From CAITNM01 sp021298215 (lineage in GTDB: Bacteria > Pseudomonadota > Alphaproteobacteria > Paracaedibacterales > CAITNM01), in contig JBKCOJ010000003.1 of the NCBI GenBank assembly GCA_046309815.1, positions 1 to 64,000 on the forward strand: a DNA stretch of 64,000 bases. The letters run 5' to 3'. Below are positions 8,909-18,121 of the stretch, in pieces (within the stretch, counting starts at the first letter, position 1; each line of letters opens with the position of its first letter). The position numbers were made by a program, and so were the translations under genes. Under the pieces are notes generated by a model, which searched no databases, was not told the DNA's origin, and saw only the letters and a list, made by a program, of their open reading frames with translations.

Positions 8909-11321
8909 ATGGCTTATATAAGGTTTTTACGTTTTATTTTTCTTATTAATTTGATTTCCTTAGCTTGGTCAAGTGAAGTATTTGACGTATTAATATTAGA
9001 TACATCTTCTGCATCTGCAAAAGCCAACTCTGTAAATAGTGCTATGGCAGAATTATACAGACGGCGCACCAAGGGGGACCTTATCGCTGGAAATATTTTA
9101 TCTACAATGTCCTGCACACAATTTAGAGAAAAAGAAGCAGCAGTAACCGAGTACAATAGAAGATTAATTGAACAAGAAAAAATAAGGAGCGCAACGCAAG
9201 GGCTTAATCTTTCTGGAAACATAATTGGAACTCCTTCCAAAGTTTTAGGACAAGTTGTTCGTCGACAGCAAGAGCTAGAAGAACAAAACAGAACATTACA
9301 AGAACAACTTGCTGCCAAAGAACGAGAAAAAGAAGAAGCAGCTAATAGAGCCGCAATGTATTCCCCAGAAGCCAAAGCTGCTGGATTGCTTAGACAACAA
9401 TCCACAAAACTTGAGAGAGAGCTCGACGAGGCAAAAGAGCGCTTAAAAAGTTCTGAACAACGAATCCAAGAACTAGAAGCACGCATGGGACAAGAAGCCA
9501 TTGGTGCTATTCATGATAATATAGGGTCTGCTGGGGCAATTGCAAACGGTGGCACAATCGGAGGAAAGATTAAATTAGATGCAATAGGTCATTTGAGACA
9601 AAGCTACCTAGACATGATTGATGATTTGGGTGGTCAACAAGAAAGTAGCGTTGTTGAAGATAGCGAAATGGTAAGAAAAAAAGTTGAGGAAACAGCAGCA
9701 ATATTTGCAGGTGCTGATGAAAGCAACATTGAAGAAGTGCGCGCCCAAGCACTTGCTCTTACGCAGTCTACTTTTGATATTGTCTCAAAATATGAGGAGC
9801 TTAAAATAGATGTTTTTGAGCGTAAAGTCAGGGATGCAATAACATTAGAAGCCCTTAAAAAAATAGTTATTGATGATATTTTTTATGATGTTTTCTTATC
9901 AAAAATGTCAGAATTAGAGCTACGAATTCTTAATTTAGATGTACTACAACAGTCTTTAGATTTAACAAAATTATACCAAGATCAGCTTGAACAACTCATC
10001 AAGTTAAACTTGTATTCTCCTTCAAAATTAAGCGCTATCAGGCAGTTTTTAACAACGAATGAAAATATGCTTGGAAGAAAAATTGAAGAAAGAGATGAAG
10101 CAATTCGTGATGAATACCAACTTTCTTTACTTGCGGTAAAACAAAAAATGGATGCACTTTATGCTGAATACCAACTACGAGCACTCACGCCGCCAATACC
10201 TAAAGAGTACGATCTTGCATATGTCTCTGTACCTTTGCAATTAATGAGGTCTCCTATAGCTTTTTTCTTGCTGGCGAAATCTGATTTTACTGACAAAAAA
10301 TTTAATGATATTCAGATATTAGATCAATCGCTGATATATCTAACACGTGAACAAACGCGAGCTTTCTTTGTGTATTTGTATGATGTTCACACGAATTTTT
10401 CAGCGTACAAAAAGAGATTTGAAGAAGTCACTCTAGCATCACCCCCCCCCTTTGCAACAAAAAGACATCTAAGAACTAATCAAAATTTTTAGGAATCGGC
10501 TTAAAACATACTTTTTAGATTATAAAAGTAGAGCGGGAAGTGAAGAAGGAGTAGAAGAACAAAGTGCTGAAAAAACAGCAGCTGAAAAACCTAACTTTAA
10601 TCCCGCATTTAACGATCGAAAAGCTTTCAGAGAATTTGCGGTATTAATTGATGATCTTATCTCTGGAGCTATTACTACAAAGATTATTAAGAAAGAGATT
10701 GAATCGTTACGCATCGAACTTAATCACAAATTAGATAACGTCACTATACAAGGAATAGAGGCTGTCATAAAATCTGAACCAACACACGCTCCTGTAGTTG
10801 AAAAGACATTAAGAGTTATTGAAAGATACTCTCAACTTGTAAATCAACAAGGTGGGATAGATGCAATAACTAGCGCCTCTACACCTCAACTTAAAGAATT
10901 ATTAGGTGAAATGAAAACAGTTAAAAAAGATATGAATGACAGAGCATTTCCATTTAAGAAATTAATCCAAAGTTCCACTGACTTTATAGAAGGTAGTAAA
11001 ATTTTGGAATCTGTTGTTGTAATCGTTACACCAGCGTCTCTCCCCCCAGTCGCTAACATCATAACGGCGCCTCCTATAAAGAAGCCTGCACCTCCTGTTG
11101 GACGTCCCGCGATGTCTCTTGGAGCCCCTCTAAGCGCTGAAAATTTAACAACAGACCTAGATCAGCTGGCGATACAGTTAGAAACTAAAAAAGCATCTCT
11201 AGATGGAGCAAAATATGATGATTACAAAACGCGCATTCAAGCAGCACGAGATAATGTAACTGACGATGCTCTACAGCAAGCACAGATGAAGATTAAGAAG
11301 CTAAAAACAGAGCTGAAATAA
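8909..11321 (+). pseudogene. Large secreted coiled-coil protein interrupted by a +1 frameshift
   Basis: The gene begins with ATG at 8909 and a signal peptide ending near AWS-SE. It carries a strong coiled coil at about 105-195 (repeating Leu/Glu/Gln/Arg). The frame stops at 10490-10492, 40 bases after a run of nine C (10442-10450). The +1 frame is then open from 10473 to 11321 without interruption (about 280 codons), and its sequence (NRLKTYFLDY...) continues the resemblance to the 4412-7180 paralogue (NKIKLSL...). The shift must fall between 10473 and 10492, most simply in the A4T5 run before TAG. It could be a recent mutation, a sequencing error, or a +1 shift on TTT-TAG. The C-terminal part holds a proline-rich stretch (PPVANIITAPPIKKPAPPVGRP) and a final helix. 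Confidence 0.7.
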
Positions 11322-11330
11322 ATTCATTAC

Positions 11331-11364
11331 TCACTGGACCCCGTTTTACAAAGGGGAGACTGGT
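11331..11364 (+). repeat. Dispersed GGATC-type repeat, partial copy
   Basis: CACTGGACCCCGTTTTACAAAGGGG matches the start and hairpin of the copy at 12822 (CTGGATCCCGTTTTTCAACGGG), but the GGATGAC end is missing. Confidence 0.35.
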
Positions 11365-11392
11365 AGGTACTATTTGAACAAAGTAGCTCTCT

Positions 11393-12709
11393 CTACTCAT
11401 CATCATCAACACCGCGCATGCGTGAGTCTTCGAGCAGCATTTTCGCTTGCTCGCGAATCTTCGGATTGTCACTTTTCTTCGCACGCTGTGCACGACTATG
11501 AGCAAGACGCGTATCACCCATACGCATCGCCGCTTCCGCCTGAGCAAGGTCAGCAAGCCCATGTTGATTAAGTTTACGATACGCCCCTACTTTTAATAGC
11601 CACGCAGCAACGTTATCCGGGTCATCTTGAGTAATGCGGTTAAGATGATCAATCGCCTCTTGAGCGTTATCAGATGAAGCCGTATAGAGCGCCTGCGCAT
11701 ACAACAAACGAATAGAAAGTGCATCAGATGCCAGTTGAATAGCTCGCCTGAGGTGCTGAAGTGCTTTGTGCGCATTGCCTGATTCAAGCAAGAATTGTCC
11801 GTACATTTCATGCAAGTAAGGATTATCAGGAGATTCACCAATAAGTTCTTCCATTTTGTTAAAAGCGTTGTCGTATTGCCCTTTCCTTGCGTAGACGATG
11901 GCACGTGCTATACGCGCTGCCGGTGTCGTTTTTTGATAATAAAAACGCTCTGATTCTGAAGGTTTTAGAAGACTTGCCATGAAAATAGCTTGGATAATTT
12001 GAAATTCTTGCTCCCATTCTTCAGGAATTGAGCCTGTATCGGGGTGCGCATCACGATAATGAATAAAAGCTGTAATACGATCTTGATCACTAGGGTGCGT
12101 TTGCAGATACGGAATTTCTCCAAACGAGTTCATTTTTTTGAAAAGTTCGAAGGTCTCGATAAAACCTTCTGTACTAAGACCTGCTTGTTGAAGGAGACGA
12201 AAACCTGCGGCATCTGCCTCTTTTTCATGCGTTCTTGAAAAGGCTGCAAACGTTCCCATCGCAGCACTTTGACCAAGCAAAGATCCAGCAACAAGGGGCT
12301 CAAAATTTCCACTAGCAAGAGCAGCCGCACCGCCAAGTAGAGTTCCAAGAACGGACGCTACGGATAATCCGTGCATTTCATTTTTCATGCGATGCGCATG
12401 TCCGCCGGTAATGTGTCCCATTTCATGTGCAAGAACAGCAATAAGCTGTTTTACGTTTTTAAATTTAATAATAAGACCTGTATGAATAAAAATTTTAGAT
12501 TGATCGGTGGCAAAAGCATTCACGCTTTTATCGACAACAAAATAGATTTTAGGAACTAAAAGAATTTTACTGGATTTGCATAAGCGCGTAAGAATAGCAT
12601 TTACAAGTTTTTCAGCGCGCGCATCAACAATCACCGTGCCAGGTTTTATATCGGCAAATATATTGATATTAAAAAGTGTAAGGAGAAAAAAAAGACGCAA
12701 GAATTTCAT
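11393..12709 (-). CDS. bepA: Periplasmic M48 metalloprotease with TPR repeats (BepA-like)
   Basis: 438 residues. The signal peptide (1-19) is followed by an M48 zinc-peptidase domain with HEMGH at 95-99 and the third zinc ligand Glu164 in HEKEAD. A helical half (about 240-430) is built of tetratricopeptide repeats (NPYLHEMYGQFLLESGNAHKAL and similar). This is the BepA/YfgC plan, a periplasmic protease and chaperone that degrades or assists outer-membrane proteins, including the LPS translocon. That fits the outer-membrane and LptM-like genes nearby. It ends in an acidic tail DDDE. Single gene, start ATG at 12709. Confidence 0.9.
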   Translation of the reverse strand: MKFLRLFFLLTLFNINIFADIKPGTVIVDARAEKLVNAILTRLCKSSKILLVPKIYFVVDKSVNAFATDQSKIFIHTGLIIKFKNVKQLIAVLAHEMGHITGGHAHRMKNEMHGLSVASVLGTLLGGAAALASGNFEPLVAGSLLGQSAAMGTFAAFSRTHEKEADAAGFRLLQQAGLSTEGFIETFELFKKMNSFGEIPYLQTHPSDQDRITAFIHYRDAHPDTGSIPEEWEQEFQIIQAIFMASLLKPSESERFYYQKTTPAARIARAIVYARKGQYDNAFNKMEELIGESPDNPYLHEMYGQFLLESGNAHKALQHLRRAIQLASDALSIRLLYAQALYTASSDNAQEAIDHLNRITQDDPDNVAAWLLKVGAYRKLNQHGLADLAQAEAAMRMGDTRLAHSRAQRAKKSDNPKIREQAKMLLEDSRMRGVDDDE

Positions 12710-12821
12710 TTTAGCTCCTACGCAAAAGAATCTAAAAAATAAGACAATTGACTCTTAGAGCTTGTCTTCCAAGAAAGCACAGCTTTCATAGAATCCAGCT
12801 TTATAATATTGATATTATTCG

Positions 12822-12892
12822 ACTGGATCCCGTTTTTCAACGGGACGTCTTTCACTGGATTCCACGCAGATTTTATCTGCTGGGATGACGGC
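12822..12892 (+). repeat. Dispersed GGATC...GGATGACG repeat, double copy
   Basis: Two units in a row: CTGGATCCCGTTTTTCAACGGGACG and CTGGATTCCACGCAGATTTTATCTGCTGGGATGACG. Each has a short palindrome (CCCGTTTTTCAACGGG; GCAGATTTTATCTGC). This is the most complete member of the family in the window. Confidence 0.55.
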
Positions 12893-12911
12893 TGTATGAA
12901 AGTTACAAATT

Positions 12912-13034
12912 TCACTTAAGGGTATCTTCGACAAATACTGGATATTGTCTAGGATACGAGTCTTTTTCATCTGGTTCAAGCTTACCTTTTCGCCCGCAAG
13001 CTGAAAGGGATAGAAATAGAATAAGGAGAAGAAT
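12912..13034 (-). CDS. Small LptM-like lipoprotein abutting tRNA-Val, no standard start codon
   Basis: The frame reads a hydrophobic segment (LLLILFLSLSA), a lipobox cysteine (LSAC), then GRKGKLEPDE and YPRQYP. This is the usual form of the short alphaproteobacterial LptM/YifL-like lipoprotein that helps mature the LPS translocon. The frame has no ATG, GTG or TTG between the tRNA and the lipobox. The first usable codon after the tRNA is ATT at 13034, which shares its first base with the tRNA CCA end. The longer open frame upstream simply reads through the tRNA. Either a rare ATT start is used, or the start has been lost. lysA, a common neighbour, is absent. Confidence 0.55.
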   Translation of the reverse strand: MLLLILFLSLSACGRKGKLEPDEKDSYPRQYPVFVEDTLK

Positions 13035-13108
13035 GGTGGGTGATGAAGGGATTGAACCTCCGACCCTCTCGGTGTAAACGAGACGCTCTACCGCTGAGCT
13101 AATCACCC
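13034..13108 (-). tRNA. tRNA-Val (anticodon UAC)
   Basis: 75 bases including an encoded CCA end. The acceptor arms GGGTGAT/ATCACCC pair. The D-arm has AGCTCAGCGGTAGAGC, the anticodon arm TCTCG-TTTACAC-CGAGA gives anticodon TAC, and the T-arm has GGTTCAATCCC. It lies downstream of the HU gene on the same strand, the order also seen in other proteobacteria. Confidence 0.95.
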
Positions 13109-13161
13109 ATTTAAAAAAGGCATGGTTCGATGAACCATGCCTAGTCTTAGCAAAAAGCAGA

Positions 13162-13437
13162 TTATTTTTCAACTGCTTCTTTCAATTGCTTTCCAGCGCG
13201 GAATTTTGGTAGGCGCTTTGCTGGGATTTTAATCTTCGCGCCAGTGCGAGGATTGCGTCCTTCAGTTGCTTTACGATTTGCAGTTGCAAACGTACCAAAA
13301 CCGATCAAACGAACATCGTCACCTTTTTTAAGAGACTTTGTAATTGTTTGAAAAGTTGCGTCGATTGCGCGCTCTGCATCAGCTTTAGTTAAACCAGATG
13401 CTTTTGCAACGCTGCTTACTAGATCACTTTTATTCAC
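13162..13437 (-). CDS. hup: DNA-binding protein HU
   Basis: 91 residues starting at GTG (13437), eight bases after the ribosome site AGGAG. This start gives the usual MNKSDLV beginning, whereas an upstream in-frame GTG would add three residues. It has the family motif GFGTFATANRKATEGRNPRTG (DNA-binding arm with the intercalating NP) and the helical dimer body. HU bends and compacts DNA and supports replication initiation. It is transcribed from a good promoter at 13478-13507 and followed by tRNA-Val. Confidence 0.96.
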   Translation of the reverse strand: MNKSDLVSSVAKASGLTKADAERAIDATFQTITKSLKKGDDVRLIGFGTFATANRKATEGRNPRTGAKIKIPAKRLPKFRAGKQLKEAVEK

Positions 13438-13477
13438 GGAACCCACTCCTACGTTAGATTAAGTTAATTACATAACC

Positions 13478-13507
13478 ATGATAGGGGCGGTTTTATTTGG
13501 CGGTCAA
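13478..13507 (-). promoter_or_regulatory. Sigma-70-type promoter of hup
   Basis: On the minus strand, TTGACC (13507-13502) and TATCAT (13483-13478) are separated by 18 bases, about 40 bases before the GTG start. A GC-rich spacer stands out in AT-rich surroundings. Confidence 0.6.
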
Positions 13508-13508
13508 G

Positions 13509-13775
13509 AGGTTTTTTAGGTATTACCTAGAAAAAATAGGTGAACATGACACATTTTTGTCACTTTTATTGTGATTTTGTCCAAAAATATTGTGTTATCA
13601 AGACTTTTAATCAAAGTTTATTAAAAGTTTTTCTTTTAAATTAAGAAAAAAATAACCCTTAATTCAACATTCGGCATCGAATAAAGATTTTAAGAAAAAA
13701 CTAAACAGTTATAAAACTCTATGCTTTTTTCTATGTTTACTATAGAATCCCTGTGACCAATAATTGCGCAATCAT
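13509..13775. other. AT-rich intergenic region
   Basis: About 270 bases between divergent genes, made of T- and A-rich runs. Apart from the hup promoter at its left edge I see no gene, RNA or clear terminator. Confidence 0.5.
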
Positions 13776-15151
13776 ATGATCAATAATGGAAGTAAAAAAA
13801 TATTATATTTCGTTTTTCTTATTCTGATATCTGGAATTTTTAAGGTGCGCGCTGCTGGAAATCCCTTTGATTGGAATGCATATACAGAAGCTGAACCTTG
13901 GAAAGCTGTAGGCAGCAAAATACCGTGGCCAAAAGTTGCTTCTCTTGTTGAAAAAGAAAAGAAAGAGACAAAAGTTGTGCCCCATGCTGAAAAAAAATGG
14001 ACCGTCGTCTCTTCTCGAACAGGAAGAAAACATCGACCCCAAAAAGTAACAAGCAGCAAGATTACTGATATAAGCGAAGAAGAATCAACCTTAACTCTTA
14101 GTGCCGCTGTTTTAGCTGGCCCAGCACAAGGTGCTTCTTTTACAGAAGAAGACCATGATAATATGCGCGATGCGGCTATTATTTCAGCCTCAGCCCAGCC
14201 TAATGAAGAGGACGATGAAGGTAGGACTGGAGACAAAGATGAAACCGTTTCTCATCATGAAGATAAAAAGGATGTTGAGGAAGCTAATTTGCTAAGTGAT
14301 CATGTTGATCCAGATGATGAAGCTGAAGATGCTTATGATGCTAAGGAGAGAAGTTCCCTCATAAAAAACCCTCAGAAAAAGAAGAAAAAAACAAAAAAAC
14401 GCAGCCCTAAAAGGCAAAAGCCTCCGGTTTCAAGTGAACCAGTTCAGCAGCTAGAAGGTGTAAAAAAAGTTCTGCTGCTATAGAACCTATTATTTTAGAG
14501 CCGTTAACAATAGCTGTTTCCTCAGCTATCAATGTAGAGTTCTTATTCTCAAGAATTAGTAATTTGGATGCAAAATCAGACAGTGCATCAGGTTATATAC
14601 CCACTATTCTTTATCAATTAGATACAGGAAAAGATTCTCTGACACGCTTGACTGATATAGATGGCGTGCATCTTTTGAGAATCAAGGGTTCAGATTTCAC
14701 TTTAGCACCAAGTGATCGCCTTTTTTCTTTGAAAGGTAGAAATGTCGATTTTCTTTTGCGTAATGGCAATACCATTTATGCGTTATTTGAAGAAGGATGG
14801 ACTGATGAGGAACTACTTATTAAAGAAATTATTGAAGAAATTGTGGAATCTCTTCGAAGGGCCGGTGTCCCACCTTATCGTCAGTTAAAACCTGCTGAAA
14901 TTAAGCAGTATTTACCAGGTGAGAAAAAAACTCTAACTAATGCATTCTTTTATGTGCAAGCACCAAATGAAGAACATGTTATTGTGCGCGTGAATGAGCG
15001 TAAACAATGCCGAGCGATGACGGCGTTATCTACAGCTGCTCAACAAGAAGTATTCGAGGATTTTAAAGATTTTCATGATACCTGCCCTATATTTATGGTG
15101 AAAACGCCGACAGATTTTAATTTCATTCAAGCCGAAGGAAATTTTACATAG
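13776..15151 (+). CDS. Secreted protein split by a -1 frameshift at a slippery A7 site
   Basis: From ATG at 13776 the frame gives a signal peptide (ILYFVFLILISGIF), an acidic middle region and a Lys-rich stretch (QKKKKKTKKRSPKRQKPP), ending at TAG 14481-14483. The -1 frame is open across the join (KSSAAIEPIILEPLTIA...) through to 15151, giving a folded-looking C-terminal part of about 220 residues. The two frames meet at 14462-14468, seven A read as gtA AAA AAA gtt, exactly the register of a classical -1 slippery heptamer. One continuous 458-residue product is therefore possible by ribosomal or transcriptional slippage. A one-base deletion (pseudogene or sequencing error) is the simple alternative. 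No family recognised. Confidence 0.65.
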
Positions 15152-15241
15152 GGAAGTTAGTATAATTTTTCCTCTATCTTTCTTTTTTCATTACGTCCTA
15201 GACTAATAGAGTAAACACTATTTTTTCTCAGGAGTTACTAC

Positions 15242-16606
15242 ATGAAATCATCCTTAAGAATGACAACGATTGCTTTGTTACTAGGTGGAGTTTTGCAGTT
15301 GCAAAGCTTGGCTGCATCAGGCGTGAGCATAGATACCTTTCAGGAGTTAAGTAACTCGAGTGGACGTTACTCAGGAGAAAGTGGTGCAAAAACTTTTGCT
15401 AGTGATGTAGAAAAATTAGCAAATACCGACCACAGTACACTCAGAACAGCATTACAAGAACAAGTTTTACTCTCTCCGTTCGATGCAAGTTTTTTTGCGG
15501 CTGCACGCAAAGAAGCAAAGCCTAACACAAAAAATTTATTAGCTTTTTGTGAAGGCATAAAGCTGGGTTATTTCAGGGCTAACAGCGAAATAACGACATT
15601 ACAAAGCGCATTAGATGAATTGAGACTGACATTAGCAAGTCAACAGCAACGATTTAATGATCCAGAAATTCATGCATTTTTAAATCCAGAGACGCCCGCA
15701 GATGTACGTCCTGTGGAAACGCTTCCTGCATTCTTGGCTACTGGCACCTATACTAGTCAATTACCTCTTGCTGAACAAATGTATCTTTTGCAGATACGTA
15801 GCCAACTGGCTTCTCGTGAAGGACTTCAGACATCACTAAATGCATTAGATGGCCTTTTAATATCTGTGCGCACTATTGCAAGTAACGACAAAACTCGTGA
15901 AAATCTTGTGCGAGCTAGTTTCTTAGTAGATGCTATTCCGCATATCAAAGGAATTGTTCCAGTTATTGGAGAGTATTTGCAGTCGATTTTAGGGAAAATT
16001 AAGATGATTGATGATGCAGTTACTGCAAGGAGTAATTTTTGGAGTAGAGCATCTCTAGGAGCATTAGAAGACTTACAGCTTAGAGAACTCCGTGCTAGAG
16101 AAAATCTAGCGTATGCTATTTTTGACTCGCTTTTTGGAACAATAATTAAACCATCAACAGTTACAGTACCCTTTGCTTTTAATACTGATCCAAGCGCTAT
16201 CAATGTTTTAACAAGCAAAGTTTACACAATGCATAAAGGCTTGCCAGCGTCTATTGTATCCCAAAAATTAACAATAAAAAATGATGGTGCAACACCGGGA
16301 ACAATTGCCACTATTAACGATGCTGCTTTTGCTACGGGTATCGACATGTCTTCAGATTATATGACTGGCGTTCGAACTGAAACCACTACCTTTTTGAGAA
16401 AAATGTTAGGAGCAAAGGAATTAGTGAGAATTACTTTTGCATCGTCCGCATTGGCAGAGCTGAGTGAATTGCCAACGGTAGTACCGACACAATCGCCTAA
16501 AGTAATAGAAATGGATGATGAGGAAGAAGGTGATGAGCCTTCTGCCACTGGTGGCAATGATTCAAGTCAGCAAACTCTCAAAATTCTTGAAGATACGACA
16601 GCATAA
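15242..16606 (+). CDS. Secreted protein of unknown function
   Basis: 454 residues with a clear signal peptide (TTIALLLGGVLQLQSLAA) and a good ribosome site (AGGAG, nine bases before ATG). The mature part is mostly helical, with an acidic tail (EMDDEEEGDEPSATGG). There are no catalytic motifs or cysteine pattern that I recognise. It is followed by a strong terminator at 16618-16650, so it is probably a single transcription unit or the end of one starting at 13776. Confidence 0.75.
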   Translation: MKSSLRMTTIALLLGGVLQLQSLAASGVSIDTFQELSNSSGRYSGESGAKTFASDVEKLANTDHSTLRTALQEQVLLSPFDASFFAAARKEAKPNTKNLLAFCEGIKLGYFRANSEITTLQSALDELRLTLASQQQRFNDPEIHAFLNPETPADVRPVETLPAFLATGTYTSQLPLAEQMYLLQIRSQLASREGLQTSLNALDGLLISVRTIASNDKTRENLVRASFLVDAIPHIKGIVPVIGEYLQSILGKIKMIDDAVTARSNFWSRASLGALEDLQLRELRARENLAYAIFDSLFGTIIKPSTVTVPFAFNTDPSAINVLTSKVYTMHKGLPASIVSQKLTIKNDGATPGTIATINDAAFATGIDMSSDYMTGVRTETTTFLRKMLGAKELVRITFASSALAELSELPTVVPTQSPKVIEMDDEEEGDEPSATGGNDSSQQTLKILEDTTA

Positions 16607-16617
16607 TTAATAGATAA

Positions 16618-16650
16618 ACTGAGTCCTCTGCATGAGGGCTCAGTATTTTA
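16618..16650 (+). terminator. Rho-independent terminator
   Basis: ACTGAGTCCTC-TGCAT-GAGGGCTCAGT forms a stem with one mismatch, followed by ATTTT, 12 bases after the preceding stop codon. Confidence 0.75.
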
Positions 16651-16747
16651 AAATTATCAATAACGTGAAATAAATATATTTTTTAACGCTGACAGAACGC
16701 CCTTCAAAAATTCAGGATAATACCATTAATGCTGCTAGAGAATCACC

Positions 16748-18121
16748 ATGAAACCCTGGGCCAAGGTATTTCTAATTTTTGTACTCTTTTTGCAAACGCC
16801 AATAAACTCGACCACTGATCGCTTTTTGGATGTGGATTCATTTTTAGCGATTTGCACAAAACGGCTAAGTAATAGTTCATATACCGAGCAGTACATACAA
16901 TTAGAAAATTATCTAGCTGATCAAATTGTCACCGTGTACCTTAGAGGCAGCAATAACAAGCCAAAGGAATATAAAATTTATGATCCCAATCATCGGCTGA
17001 TGCATGGGCAGGTTTTTGAGCCTGAAGATAAAGCAAATGGTGGCACTCGCATTGTCGGGTTTTATTCACTTAATGGCAAAAGAAAACTTTGCTTTAAGAA
17101 AGATCCTGAGGATGCTGTTACCGAACTTGCCGTTGGTGATTTTTATAGCGTGCTTTTTCCACGTGACCGAGGAAATTCTCCCCTGCCCGCTTCGGACATT
17201 ATTTTGATGAATGGACAACTTTTCTCCATTTCACAATTTATGGAAGGAGAAAATTTAGGAACGATCTTAACGGAGACAGAGAAAAACCCGAATCGTTGCA
17301 AAAAATATTCTTTTCATTTAGAGAGTTTTCAACGTGGTGCACTTTTTTGTCTTTTAACAAATCCCGAAGATTGCAGGCCAGAAAACTGCTTGGTAGGGAA
17401 AATGCCAAACAGCGATATGCATCGCTTTTTATTTATTGATAATGAGCGCAATTTTTGTAAGCAAATTGTTAAAGACAGAGATGGCAATATGCGAACAAGA
17501 GTGCATTGTTCGTTGTTTTGTTTCCGGGAATTGCTTAACAAAAAAGTTGATTCTCATTTATTAAGGCGTAACTTAATGAAGGATATTCGTACATGGGAAG
17601 AACGATGTGGCGAGTATAGTGAGTATTTATTAGAGCTCTCCAAATTAACACAAGGCAGTCTAAAAACTGAACTAAATGCATTTAGAGACCGCTCACCTAT
17701 AAAAACGCTCAATAGAAAATTACATAAAATTGAAGCGCTTTTTGATAAGAGAGAAAGCAGATTTGCACAACCCGACGTGTCCCTTATCGATATTTTTAAA
17801 GCAACGATGCCAAAACTTGCGCGCATTTATTTAAAGCCGAAAGATATTATTTCAGAAAATTCAGATCCTATATGGCTTTCATTACAGCGAATAAAAAATA
17901 TTGATGCAGGAAGATCGGGAACCATTACACCACCTAGTTCAAATGTGCCGTTGAAAGAATTTAAAATAGAAAGCCGTGAGCTTGAACGCGCCGAAAACGG
18001 TTCGTTTTTTGGAGAGGTAAGTGAGTTAACTGGGGTTGAGAAAACGGTTTTTGTACAAGGATACTACCGAAGTAATGGCACCTACGTGCGCGGGCATTGG
18101 CGCGCAGGGAGGAGAGACTAG
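16748..18121 (+). CDS. Secreted protein with protein-kinase-like catalytic loop
   Basis: 457 residues with an N-terminal signal sequence (VFLIFVLFLQTPINS). Residues 100-240 resemble the eukaryotic-like kinase fold in order. There is a strand with Lys117/118 (KLCFKK) followed by a helix with Glu126, a hinge-like FMEGENLGTIL at 164-174, a helix, then PEDCRPENCLV at 206-216, whose D-x-x-x-x-N (Asp208, Asn213) mirrors the HRDLKPEN loop. FLFIDNERNF follows with DNE (231-233) in place of DFG. The usual glycine loop is not obvious. Family known: kinases of this kind are exported effectors in several intracellular bacteria. The kinase reading is an inference. It ends one base before the convergent coxC stop. 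Confidence 0.6.
   Translation: MKPWAKVFLIFVLFLQTPINSTTDRFLDVDSFLAICTKRLSNSSYTEQYIQLENYLADQIVTVYLRGSNNKPKEYKIYDPNHRLMHGQVFEPEDKANGGTRIVGFYSLNGKRKLCFKKDPEDAVTELAVGDFYSVLFPRDRGNSPLPASDIILMNGQLFSISQFMEGENLGTILTETEKNPNRCKKYSFHLESFQRGALFCLLTNPEDCRPENCLVGKMPNSDMHRFLFIDNERNFCKQIVKDRDGNMRTRVHCSLFCFRELLNKKVDSHLLRRNLMKDIRTWEERCGEYSEYLLELSKLTQGSLKTELNAFRDRSPIKTLNRKLHKIEALFDKRESRFAQPDVSLIDIFKATMPKLARIYLKPKDIISENSDPIWLSLQRIKNIDAGRSGTITPPSSNVPLKEFKIESRELERAENGSFFGEVSELTGVEKTVFVQGYYRSNGTYVRGHWRAGRRD

Noticed and set aside
8914..9501. A 195-codon minus-strand frame
   Set aside because: It is the antisense of the coiled-coil region; its Ser/Cys richness comes from complementing Glu/Gln/Arg codons.
10442..10450. 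The C9 run as the site of the frameshift
   Set aside because: After the run, the two other frames stop at 10472 and 10479, so a single length change there cannot join the two parts; the shift must be at 10473-10492.
12718..12915. A 65-codon frame beside the lipoprotein
   Set aside because: It covers a dispersed repeat and shows no coding character.
12912..13172. An 86-codon frame from before tRNA-Val to the lipoprotein end
   Set aside because: Its first half is a translation of the tRNA itself; only the part after the tRNA is taken as a gene.
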